Assembly (NCBI GenBank): GCA_030743915.1
Contig: JASLRP010000327.1
Coordinates: 1-5,033 of the forward strand
Direction of reading: 5' to 3'
From: SAR202 cluster bacterium
Lineage (GTDB): Bacteria > Chloroflexota > Dehalococcoidia > Lucifugimonadales > UBA1123
Length of the DNA: 5,033 bases
This document shows positions 1 through 5,033 of this stretch, in pieces. Each line of letters begins with the position of its first letter. Position 1 is the stretch's first letter. Position numbers and translations under genes: made by a program. The notes under the pieces were generated by a model that saw only the letters and a program-made list of their open reading frames with translations, ran no database searches and was not told the origin of the DNA.

Positions 1-1178
1 GTGTGCCCCACATCTCCAACCAGCGTTCCTTTGTTGGATCTATAGTGCAGCCGTTTTGATTCACCTACGAATCTGAGCGACAACAGAACAAACCCAGCCA
101 TCAAGACTCCCATGATAACGATTGCCCATATGCTCACCTGGACCGAAGGGGCAGGAATCGCAGGGGCGCTGAACTGAGCGAACAACAAAAAAGCGCCCAG
201 GACAAAACTCACACCGCCCGATATGCCCAGCACGCCCAAGCCTGGAGCCACCAACTCTCCATAAAACAATGCCAGACCCAGTAATATGAGGCCCACCCCG
301 ACCCAATTCGCGGGCAGGTTTCCCAAGCCCAGGAATGCCAGGGCCAGGAATATTACTCCGAAAGAACCGGGCAGAATCAATCCGGGATTGATCAGTTCGA
401 TGATGATCAGGATCCCTCCGAGGCTCAGAAGAACGAATGTCATCTGCGGATCAGCGACAAAATCCAACAGTTTTTCAACCGCGTTACGACTGACATGTTG
501 AACGACGATGCCAGAGGTGTCAAACCGGAACTCGCCTCCCTGCGCCTCTACTGCCATCCCGTCCAGTTTGGCAACCAGGTCTGGGATGTCATCGGCCAAA
601 ATGTCGATGACGCCCAACTCCAACGCCTCGGTTTCGGTATATGACACGGCGTCGATTACCGTTCGCTCCAGGGCGTCGGCATTGCGATTTCGCTGAGTAG
701 CTATTCCCCTGAGGAACGCCGCAGCGTCCTCCGTGGCTTTGGATTTTATGGTGTCCGGCAGGTCTTCGCCCGACGCTCCGACTGGCGATGCGGCTCCGAC
801 ATTGGTCGCAGGCGCCATCGCCGCCACCTGAGCCGCCGCCAGGATAAACGTGCCTGCCGATGCCGCATGCACGCCTGAAGGGGCCACGTACACGACCACA
901 GGAATAGGTGATTCTAATATGGCCGTGACCATCTCTCGGGTCGTGGACAGCAGTCCGCCAGGAGTGTCAAGACGGATAATTACGAACTGTGCGCCATCCT
1001 GAGCAGCCGTTTCCAAGCCTCTTTCCAGAAATCGACCAGCGACGGGATGAATCGCCGAGTCGATCTCGATAAGGGCTGCGTGGGATGGCGTTTGAGCGCT
1101 CGCGGCGCGGGGTGTCAGGTGCGCTGCAACCAGAAGCGTGGCTATCAGCGCGATGAGGAAAATCGACAGAGGCTTCAT
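1..1178 (-). CDS. nfeD: NfeD-family membrane serine protease (ClpP class), 3' end beyond window
   Basis: The reading frame runs open from an ATG at 1178 to the left edge, giving 392 visible residues without a stop. Residues 1-28 form a Sec signal peptide (basic start, hydrophobic stretch, AASA before Q29). Residues about 33-210 match the ClpP-like domain of NfeD proteins. They include DTPGG at 71-75, the serine in AASAGT (S107), which fits the nucleophile, and K147 in KATEDAAAF, which fits the lysine of the Ser-Lys dyad. Several hydrophobic segments follow (about 247-265, 270-287, 291-309, 315-334, 346-368). The last residues, GTLVGDVG, look like the start of the C-terminal NfeD OB-fold, which is cut off. 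Known family members are membrane proteases that cleave stomatin/prohibitin-like partners, so an SPFH gene may lie past the left edge. The ATG has GAGG five bases upstream. The family assignment is firm; the substrate is unknown. Confidence 0.93.
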   Translation of the reverse strand, partial: MKPLSIFLIALIATLLVAAHLTPRAASAQTPSHAALIEIDSAIHPVAGRFLERGLETAAQDGAQFVIIRLDTPGGLLSTTREMVTAILESPIPVVVYVAPSGVHAASAGTFILAAAQVAAMAPATNVGAASPVGASGEDLPDTIKSKATEDAAAFLRGIATQRNRNADALERTVIDAVSYTETEALELGVIDILADDIPDLVAKLDGMAVEAQGGEFRFDTSGIVVQHVSRNAVEKLLDFVADPQMTFVLLSLGGILIIIELINPGLILPGSFGVIFLALAFLGLGNLPANWVGVGLILLGLALFYGELVAPGLGVLGISGGVSFVLGAFLLFAQFSAPAIPAPSVQVSIWAIVIMGVLMAGFVLLSLRFVGESKRLHYRSNKGTLVGDVGH

Positions 1179-1183
1179 GGCAA

Positions 1184-1187
1184 CCTC
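1184..1187 (-). promoter_or_regulatory. Ribosome binding site of nfeD
   Basis: Read on the minus strand this is GAGG, five bases before the ATG at 1178. It is the best-placed Shine-Dalgarno sequence in the window. It supports that start, which also sits directly in front of a good signal peptide. Confidence 0.65.
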
Positions 1188-1200
1188 GCCCAATCCTAAT

Positions 1201-1246
1201 GGGAATTCCTGCGTGCAATTGCCTTAATTATACACGGGATTCCTGG
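1201..1246. repeat. Pair of near-identical 11-base direct repeats flanking the nfeD -10 box
   Basis: GGGAATTCCTG (1201-1211) and GGGATTCCTGG (1236-1246) are direct copies differing by one inserted A, about 35 bases apart. They lie on either side of the TATAAT at 1227-1232. They could be half-sites for a regulator, but the motif is short and contains a GGAATTCC palindrome that may arise by chance. Confidence 0.25.
1227..1232 (-). promoter_or_regulatory. Predicted -10 box for nfeD
   Basis: The minus strand reads TATAAT, a perfect sigma-70 -10 hexamer. Transcription would start near 1220 and give a leader of about 40 bases carrying the GAGG ribosome site. I see no good -35 hexamer at 16-18 bases: the 17-base position reads CCGCTC, and TTGGCC lies 21 bases away. 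The promoter is therefore plausible but not complete. It implies nfeD can be transcribed separately from the toxin gene upstream. Confidence 0.45.
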
Positions 1247-1314
1247 ATGGAGCGGCCAATTCTTCAGCACATGTTGGAGCCCATCGTTGAGCGTAACTAT
1301 TGCCGAGGGAGTTT

Positions 1315-1333
1315 ACGGTCCAATCAGGACCGT
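1315..1333 (-). terminator. Hairpin just downstream of the PIN toxin gene, without a U tract
   Basis: ACGGTCC (1315-1321) and GGACCGT (1327-1333) form a perfect seven-base-pair stem around a five-base loop. It begins eight bases after the toxin stop codon. On the minus strand the stem is followed by AAAC, not a run of T, so it is not a classical intrinsic terminator. It could slow polymerase or protect the 3' end of the toxin-antitoxin mRNA from exonucleases. Confidence 0.35.
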
Positions 1334-1340
1334 CGCACGG

Positions 1341-1751
1341 TCAGTACGCCAACACTTCACAACCGTGGCTTTCATACCAGTCAACGTCACGACTGTAGAT
1401 CGGCATGTCAGAGTCCAAAGCGGTGGCGGCATTGACCGATTTGAGGACCATCTGTTCGTTATTCTCTCCGTTGTCTGATAACTCGGGCGGAATACGTGGG
1501 TAGATTGAACCAGCTGACTTGGCGAGGTCACCGGTAAGGGGCAGTTGCTCGATAAACCTCATCAAAGCGGCGAGGTGAATCTCGGTCTTTCGGTCTGTGA
1601 TCTCATGACACCACATTTCAAGCGCCGTAGAAGTCGTCAACGCCAACGTAACCTCTCCAGCCAACAACTGGTCGATGAGATCGCGCGCGCCCTCGTCGCC
1701 AGACATGTAGTTAACAAGCACAAGCTCGTCCATCAACGCTAAATCGGGCAT
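1341..1751 (-). CDS. vapC: PIN-domain protein, VapC-like toxin of a toxin-antitoxin pair
   Basis: This encodes 136 residues, the usual size for a VapC toxin. PIN features can be followed along the protein: an N-terminal strand ending in D8 (ALMDELVLV), E45 in STALEMW, NAATAL at 107-112, and SRDVDW at 120-125 with D122. VapC proteins are Mg-dependent endoribonucleases, often cutting tRNA or rRNA, and are held inactive by a cognate antitoxin. In the usual pattern an Asp lies three residues before the IAATAL-type motif; here that place is K104, so activity is uncertain. The gene follows the antitoxin gene after a 55-base gap. A TGA lies 15 bases upstream in the same frame and no other start codon falls between, so the ATG at 1751 is the only start. 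GTGTGAG before it is only a weak ribosome site. The PIN fold is likely; the VapC label rests partly on the neighbour. Confidence 0.75.
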   Translation of the reverse strand: MPDLALMDELVLVNYMSGDEGARDLIDQLLAGEVTLALTTSTALEMWCHEITDRKTEIHLAALMRFIEQLPLTGDLAKSAGSIYPRIPPELSDNGENNEQMVLKSVNAATALDSDMPIYSRDVDWYESHGCEVLAY

Positions 1752-1806
1752 GTTCTCACACCTGTTTCACACATCGTTCGCCAATCGCGACAAAACCCTG
1801 CAATTG

Positions 1807-2112
1807 TCAGTGGTTTCCGAAGGCGTCTCTGGCAAGCGCTCTGGCCTCCTCGTCGGTCAGTTCCACCGGCGAACCTACAGGTTGTTCGGCCTGCATCGAG
1901 ATATACTCGTCGTTCCAAACCGTCCGTTCCCGACGTTGCTGGGCGGGAACGGGTCGAGACTCGCCATCAAGAGCAAGCTCGATGGCTCGTTCAAGAAATT
2001 CTCTTAGTGGAATCCGCAGTTCCGTGGACCGAGCTTTCGCCGCAAGATAAAGGTCTTCACGAATCGCCGCGTAAAGTTGCCTGGTCGGGCCTTCTTGTTT
2101 TTGTCTTGGCAT
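1807..2112 (-). CDS. Ribbon-helix-helix antitoxin, VapB-like, partner of the PIN toxin
   Basis: This encodes 101 residues. Residues about 10-48 (RQLYAAIRED, then a helix, then LRIPLREFLERAIELAL) fit a ribbon-helix-helix DNA-binding domain: a short strand with alternating residues, followed by two helices. Residues about 52-101 are polar and charged, with a predicted final helix (LTDEEARALARDAF). This is the arrangement of antitoxins whose tail binds and blocks the toxin. It lies immediately upstream of the PIN gene on the same strand, the normal order for vapBC. Its own promoter sits inside a long inverted repeat, as expected if the antitoxin or the complex represses itself. I did not recognise a specific named subfamily, so no symbol is given. 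The ATG at 2112 has no clear Shine-Dalgarno sequence, which agrees with a very short leader. Confidence 0.72.
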   Translation of the reverse strand: MPRQKQEGPTRQLYAAIREDLYLAAKARSTELRIPLREFLERAIELALDGESRPVPAQQRRERTVWNDEYISMQAEQPVGSPVELTDEEARALARDAFGNH

Positions 2113-2164
2113 AATCTCGTAAGGATACTTCCATATTTTAATAGTGTCAATATCTTATGAGATT
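2113..2164. promoter_or_regulatory. Imperfect inverted repeat over the antitoxin promoter, putative operator
   Basis: The left arm AATCTCGTAAGGATA (2113-2127) and right arm TATCTTATGAGATT (2151-2164) are inverted copies with 13 matching positions, one mismatch and one single-base gap. The left arm covers the -10 box up to the start codon, and the right arm abuts the -35 box. A protein bound to both arms would block polymerase. Autoregulation through promoter inverted repeats is known for RHH antitoxins; that it happens here is inferred. Confidence 0.55.
2122..2150 (-). promoter_or_regulatory. Promoter of the antitoxin-toxin operon
   Basis: On the minus strand a perfect -35 TTGACA (2145-2150) is followed by an exact 17-base spacer and TATCCT (2122-2127), four of six matches to the -10 consensus. 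Transcription would begin at about 2115, only a few bases before the ATG at 2112, so the mRNA would be leaderless or nearly so. Confidence 0.65.
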
Positions 2165-2210
2165 CTTGCGACCGATTCGCAGTCCCACGCCTGACTGGAG
2201 CCAGATCGCC

Positions 2211-2235
2211 AAAATATTAATATAACCATATTTTT
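2211..2235. repeat. AT-rich inverted repeats in the divergent control region
   Basis: ATATTAATAT (2214-2223) is a perfect ten-base palindrome. AAAATAT (2211-2217) and ATATTTT (2228-2234) form a seven-base inverted repeat across it. The stretch stands out as AT-rich against its flanks and lies about 70-100 bases upstream of the glycerate kinase start. It could be an upstream activator site or easily melted DNA, but simple AT-rich sequence makes such palindromes by chance. Confidence 0.3.
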
Positions 2236-2264
2236 ACAATTATTGGATCAACGAGTTATCTTCA

Positions 2265-2285
2265 GGATTTTTGGTTCGAAAATCC
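2265..2285. promoter_or_regulatory. Seven-base inverted repeat in the -35 region of the glycerate kinase promoter
   Basis: GGATTTT (2265-2271) and AAAATCC (2279-2285) are perfect inverted copies separated by seven bases. They lie where a -35 box would be expected for the -10 at 2300-2305. No good -35 hexamer is present (TTCGAA at 2275-2280 is poor), which fits a promoter needing an activator or covered by a repressor here. Confidence 0.35.
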
Positions 2286-2295
2286 GGTGGCCTTT

Positions 2296-2308
2296 GGTAT
2301 ATAATACC
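2296..2308 (+). promoter_or_regulatory. -10 region of the glycerate kinase promoter, within a small palindrome
   Basis: TATAAT at 2300-2305 is a perfect -10 hexamer. TGG before an alternative TATATA reading (2298-2303) also fits an extended -10. The box lies inside GGTAT-ATA-ATACC (2296-2308), a perfect five-base inverted repeat. The predicted transcription start is near 2312, about three bases before the ATG at 2315. No Shine-Dalgarno sequence precedes that ATG, so the transcript is likely leaderless. Confidence 0.5.
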
Positions 2309-2314
2309 GCCGCT

Positions 2315-3472
2315 ATGAAAATTGTGATTGCGCCCCAAACGTTCAAAGGCAGTATCTCCGCCCTCGACGTGGCCAAGGCCATGCGAGATGGCATTCAAAT
2401 GGAACTTGAAGATGCCAAGGTCGAACTCGTCCCTGTCGCAGACGGAGGTGATGGCACTCTGGAAACCCTGGTGGAAATCTCCAATGGCGAGATCAAGTCC
2501 GCCGATGTAACAGGCCCTCTTGGCGAAAAGCGCACCGCTGAGTGGGGAGCTATGGGAGACGGTCACACTGCTGTCATCGAAATGGCGAGGACCTCCGGTC
2601 TCGCCCTTGTTCCCATGGAACCCCTCGACCGGCGCGATCCACTCAAAGCCACGACCTACGGACTGGGAGAGGCGATAAAAGCAGCGCTCGACGAAGGGCA
2701 CCGCCGCTTCATAATCGGGATTGGAGGCAGCGCCACGAATGATGCGGGCGCAGGCATGGCTCAGGCGTTGGGAATTAGCCTGAAAGACGCCCACGGAAAC
2801 GAATTACCTTACGGCGGCGCGGCCCTGGCTGATCTGGAGTCCGTGGACCTCTCAGGGTTGGACCCACGCGCCCAGGAATGCGAAATTATGGTCGCCTGTG
2901 ACGTAAACAACCCGTTGACTGGCCCAGAGGGCGCTTCGGCCATTTTCGGGCCTCAGAAGGGCGCCACGGCGGCGATGGTGGCCCAGTTGGACGATGCGTT
3001 GGGCAATTTCGCAGATGTCGTCAAACGAGATATCGGAGCAGACATCAACGACATGATGGGAGCTGGAGCCGCGGGTGGTCTGGGCGGCGGCATGGTGGCC
3101 TTCCTGGGCGCGGAATTGGCCCCAGGCGTGGATATCGTCCTCGACACCGTGGAATTCGACAAGTACCTGGAAGGCGCAGACCTGGTCTTGACGGGCGAGG
3201 GAGCGCTGGACAGCCAGACAGTCTACAATAAAGCGCCTATCGGAGTCGCCAGACGCGCCAGTCAACGAAGCATCCCAGTTATTGCCATTTCTGGAACCCT
3301 GGGCGACGGCTACCATGTCGTGCATGACCACGGCATCTCAGCGGCAACCGCAATCCCCAACGCCCCCATGACTCTGGAGACTGCGTCGGCGAATGCCGCA
3401 GCGCTCATATCTGACGCCACGAGGCAGGTTATGCGAATGCTGAAGGTCGGAGGTCGGGTGCTCGGCAATTAG
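2315..3472 (+). CDS. glxK: Glycerate 2-kinase (GlxK/GarK family)
   Basis: This is a complete 385-residue protein of the usual family length. It phosphorylates D-glycerate with ATP, giving 2-phosphoglycerate, which enters lower glycolysis; it acts in the cytoplasm. Family motifs appear in order: MKIVIAPQTFKGS at the start, PVADGGDGT (40-48), GIGGSATNDAGAGMAQALG (135-153), DVNNPLTGPEGASAIFGPQKG (196-216), GAAGGLGGG (251-259) and LTGEGALDSQT (292-302). The start is set by the conserved first motif. The frame stays open upstream to an ATG at 2243, but those 24 residues are not family-like and would cover the promoter. Two positions differ from the commonest form: Q8 where Asp is frequent (APDSFKGS), and A297 in GEGALD where Arg is frequent. 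The gene diverges from the antitoxin and converges on lutC. I am confident of the family; the symbol follows the E. coli homologue. Confidence 0.94.
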   Translation: MKIVIAPQTFKGSISALDVAKAMRDGIQMELEDAKVELVPVADGGDGTLETLVEISNGEIKSADVTGPLGEKRTAEWGAMGDGHTAVIEMARTSGLALVPMEPLDRRDPLKATTYGLGEAIKAALDEGHRRFIIGIGGSATNDAGAGMAQALGISLKDAHGNELPYGGAALADLESVDLSGLDPRAQECEIMVACDVNNPLTGPEGASAIFGPQKGATAAMVAQLDDALGNFADVVKRDIGADINDMMGAGAAGGLGGGMVAFLGAELAPGVDIVLDTVEFDKYLEGADLVLTGEGALDSQTVYNKAPIGVARRASQRSIPVIAISGTLGDGYHVVHDHGISAATAIPNAPMTLETASANAAALISDATRQVMRMLKVGGRVLGN

Positions 3473-3474
3473 TC

Positions 3475-3491
3475 CGCCCTGGTGGGCGTTT
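3475..3491 (+). terminator. Weak terminator-like hairpin after the glycerate kinase gene
   Basis: CGCCC (3475-3479) and GGGCG (3484-3488) pair around a TGGT loop, followed by TTT on the plus strand. It starts three bases after the TAG stop. The T run is very short, so termination may be partial. On the minus strand no T run follows the stem, so it does not serve lutC as well. The adjoining GTTTCGAAAC (3488-3497) is a perfect ten-base palindrome. Confidence 0.45.
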
Positions 3492-3500
3492 CGAAACCCC

Positions 3501-4238
3501 CTACCCCACAAGCACCATGTGGACCTCTCCGGGCCCGTGAACGCCGGTCACGAGAGTATATTCGATATCCGCCGAGCGGCTTGGCCCTGTTATCAGGTTC
3601 ATGTAACTTGCCAGCTTGCCGTCCAGAAAATCCCTACGCCTCAACGTGAAAAGTTCATCCAAGCTTGGCAGGACCTGACCTCGGGTGACGATGGCGATAT
3701 GCACCGGCGGAAGCAGCGACACCAACCGACTGACTCCTGAACTGGGAATCAACACGCATGATCCGGTCTCGGCGATGGCGTAATCTACGCCTGTGATCCC
3801 AATATCAGCGCGTTCAGCCATAGCGCGAAGTTCTTGGCTTGAGGGTTCGATATCTTCTGACAACGCCATCGGCGCGACGTCAACTCCGAGAGGGGCCAGC
3901 CACGCCTCGACTATGTCAGGCTCCAGCACGTCCTGGCCGGACCTGACCACCAGATTGGCCTCCACATCCCTGGCAATCGTGATTACGTGCTCACGAGCCT
4001 GTTCGAGGGCCTCGAATCGGGCAACTTGCCAGCCAGCCGTCGCGGCGCTCTCAGACAGCGCATCCATGAGATGGCCGGACTGTTCATCGATAAGGGATTG
4101 GATCGCATGAGCGCGAGCAGAGACATCGTCAGCAGTATCGCTCAGCGCGGATTCGCCTGCGTCAGTCGGAGGTTGAGCGGCGCCTCTCCGGCCCAAAGCC
4201 CCTCGTAGATTGGCGAAAAACTCGTCTCGTTCAGTCAC
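3501..4238 (-). CDS. lutC: LutC, LUD-domain subunit of the L-lactate oxidation complex
   Basis: From the GTG at 4238 this is 245 residues, matching the LutC/YkgG family. LutC works with LutA and LutB to oxidise L-lactate to pyruvate in the cytoplasm. The visible family signature is GITGVDYAIAETGSCVL (147-163), then LPPVHIAIV (176-184) and a C-terminal TGPSRSADIEYTLVTGVHGP stretch. I prefer the GTG because it overlaps the lutB stop as GTGA, the usual form of translational coupling. It also gives a typical LutC beginning, TERDEFFANLRGALG. A GGAG lies 12 bases upstream, slightly far. In-frame ATGs at 4259 and 4313 would add 7 or 25 residues overlapping lutB, and neither has a good ribosome site. 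Its LUD fold parallels that of LutB: both contain a VIPSIEDL/VLPSLDEL segment followed by TGPRRED/TGPSRSAD. Confidence 0.93.
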   Translation of the reverse strand: MTERDEFFANLRGALGRRGAAQPPTDAGESALSDTADDVSARAHAIQSLIDEQSGHLMDALSESAATAGWQVARFEALEQAREHVITIARDVEANLVVRSGQDVLEPDIVEAWLAPLGVDVAPMALSEDIEPSSQELRAMAERADIGITGVDYAIAETGSCVLIPSSGVSRLVSLLPPVHIAIVTRGQVLPSLDELFTLRRRDFLDGKLASYMNLITGPSRSADIEYTLVTGVHGPGEVHMVLVG

Positions 4239-5033
4239 TTTTTGCCCATGCTCCGCCATCTTGACCGGAAGGGCTTGGACGCGATGGCCGGGAATTTTCG
4301 ATACTTGGTCCAACCTGACAGGATTGACGGCAGTTCATCCATGCGCCCTTCATGCGCAAAGGGCAATTGCAAAACCCGGCCAGCAAAGTTGGACAGCTTC
4401 ATCATGAATGACGAAGACACGCTCGCCCGCCAGCCTTTCATCGCTGCGGATTCGGCCAACGACGCCGATTTGTGCTCTGGGTAATTATCTCCCTGAGTCA
4501 GCTCCTTGCGCAGGTACAAGAGCATCCGGGGAAGGTTGATCTTAACGGGACACGCCTCTCGGCAGGCCCCGCACAGCGTAGAGGCATAGGGCAGGTCCTT
4601 GGCATCGGACAAGTTGGTCAGCACGGGAGAGACGATGGCGCCAATAGGTCCCGGATACACCCATCCATAGGCGTGCCCGCCGACTTTTCGATAGACAGGA
4701 CAGGCGTTCAGGCACGCTCCGCATCTCAGGCAGTACAGCGCTTCGCGCAGATTCGGATCAGCCAGCATCCTGGACCGTCCGTTATCCACTATAACCAGAT
4801 GGAACTCCTCCGGCCCGTCAACCTCGTCCTCACGGCGCGGCCCCGTGACCGTGGTCACGTAGCTCGAAATCCGCTGTCCCGTGGCTGAACGAATCAACAG
4901 GCGCAGGAACACACCCAAGTCCTCAATGCTGGGAATTACCTTTTCCATGCCGGTGATCGCAACGTGGATTTTGGGCATGGAGGTGCACATCCTGCCGTTG
5001 CCTTCATTCGTGACCAGGGCTACGGTCCCGGTC
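4235..5033 (-). CDS. lutB: LutB, iron-sulfur subunit of the L-lactate oxidation complex, 5' end beyond window
   Basis: The frame is open to the right edge and ends at TGA 4235-4237, showing 265 residues, roughly the C-terminal half or more of a protein usually near 470. The fragment begins TGTVALVTNEGNGRMCTSMP, the typical LUD segment of LutB, so the ATG at 4990 is internal and is not the start. Two ferredoxin-type cysteine clusters follow: CLRCGACLNACP (fragment residues 101-112) with Cx2Cx2Cx3C spacing, and CGACREACP (154-162), consistent with 4Fe-4S binding and electron transfer from lactate oxidation. The 93 or so residues after the second cluster, ending in a W-rich basic tail, match the family's C terminus. 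It overlaps lutC by four bases, so the two are one operon. lutA would be expected upstream, past 5033. Confidence 0.95.
   Translation of the reverse strand, partial: TGTVALVTNEGNGRMCTSMPKIHVAITGMEKVIPSIEDLGVFLRLLIRSATGQRISSYVTTVTGPRREDEVDGPEEFHLVIVDNGRSRMLADPNLREALYCLRCGACLNACPVYRKVGGHAYGWVYPGPIGAIVSPVLTNLSDAKDLPYASTLCGACREACPVKINLPRMLLYLRKELTQGDNYPEHKSASLAESAAMKGWRASVSSSFMMKLSNFAGRVLQLPFAHEGRMDELPSILSGWTKYRKFPAIASKPFRSRWRSMGKK

Noticed and set aside
1199..1435. Plus-strand open frame across the spacer into the toxin gene
   Set aside because: It has no family-like sequence, its second half is antisense to the PIN domain, and the spacer is better explained as the nfeD control region.
2243..2314. 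N-terminal extension of the glycerate kinase from an upstream ATG
   Set aside because: The 24 extra residues do not resemble the family, and they cover a perfect -10 box and two palindromes. The conserved start MKIVIAPQTFKGS fits the ATG at 2315.
2240..2794. Long minus-strand open frame opposite the glycerate kinase
   Set aside because: It lies antisense to a confidently identified gene, has no recognisable domain, and its composition fits a codon-position shadow.
2852..3331. Second minus-strand open frame inside the glycerate kinase
   Set aside because: Same reason: antisense to strongly conserved motifs, with no protein-family character.
4239..4313. Longer LutC from the ATGs at 4313 or 4259
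   Set aside because: The extra residues overlap lutB, neither start has a ribosome site, and the GTG at 4238 gives the classic four-base overlap and a typical LutC beginning. The ATG at 4259 is not fully excluded.
4472..4888. Plus-strand open frame of 138 codons opposite lutB
   Set aside because: It is antisense to both cysteine clusters of LutB and shows no domain.
1..5033. CRISPR array, tRNA, insertion sequence, prophage or replication origin
   Set aside because: No regularly spaced repeats, cloverleaf-like sequence, transposase, terminal inverted repeats or DnaA-box cluster were seen on either strand.

Overview
The window looks like ordinary bacterial chromosome: moderately GC-rich, tightly packed, with no tRNA, rRNA, CRISPR array, insertion sequence or phage gene. 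The mix of genes, and the APQTFKGS form of the first glycerate-kinase motif, would suit a free-living bacterium such as a Chloroflexota lineage. That placement is a weak inference from memory of the families and needs a database search.

Layout from left to right. (1) Positions 1-1178, minus strand: a secreted or membrane NfeD-type serine protease (ClpP-like domain plus membrane helices), whose C-terminal end runs off the left edge. (2) 1179-1340: a short spacer with a perfect -10 box and a Shine-Dalgarno sequence for nfeD, and a hairpin just behind the next gene. (3) 1341-2112, minus strand: a toxin-antitoxin pair, with a ribbon-helix-helix antitoxin first and a PIN-domain (VapC-like) toxin second. 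(4) 2113-2314: a divergent control region, AT-rich in parts, with a clear promoter for the antitoxin inside a long imperfect inverted repeat. A second promoter, with two smaller inverted repeats, serves the rightward gene. (5) 2315-3472, plus strand: a complete glycerate 2-kinase. (6) 3473-3500: a 28-base convergent gap with a small GC-rich hairpin. (7) 3501-5033, minus strand: lutC and the 3' part of lutB, overlapping by four bases, from the iron-sulfur L-lactate oxidation complex. lutA would be expected past the right edge.

How the genes fit together. LutB/LutC (lactate to pyruvate) and glycerate kinase (glycerate to 2-phosphoglycerate) both feed small hydroxy-acids into lower glycolysis, so the right half reads as a C3-acid utilisation neighbourhood, though the two units are convergent and not one operon. 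The toxin-antitoxin pair and nfeD share a strand but appear to have separate promoters.

I do not see a clearly new multi-gene system. The most interesting points are the putative autoregulatory operator over the antitoxin promoter, a PIN toxin that seems to carry Lys where a metal-binding Asp is expected, and two promoters placed so close to their start codons that the mRNAs would be leaderless or nearly so.
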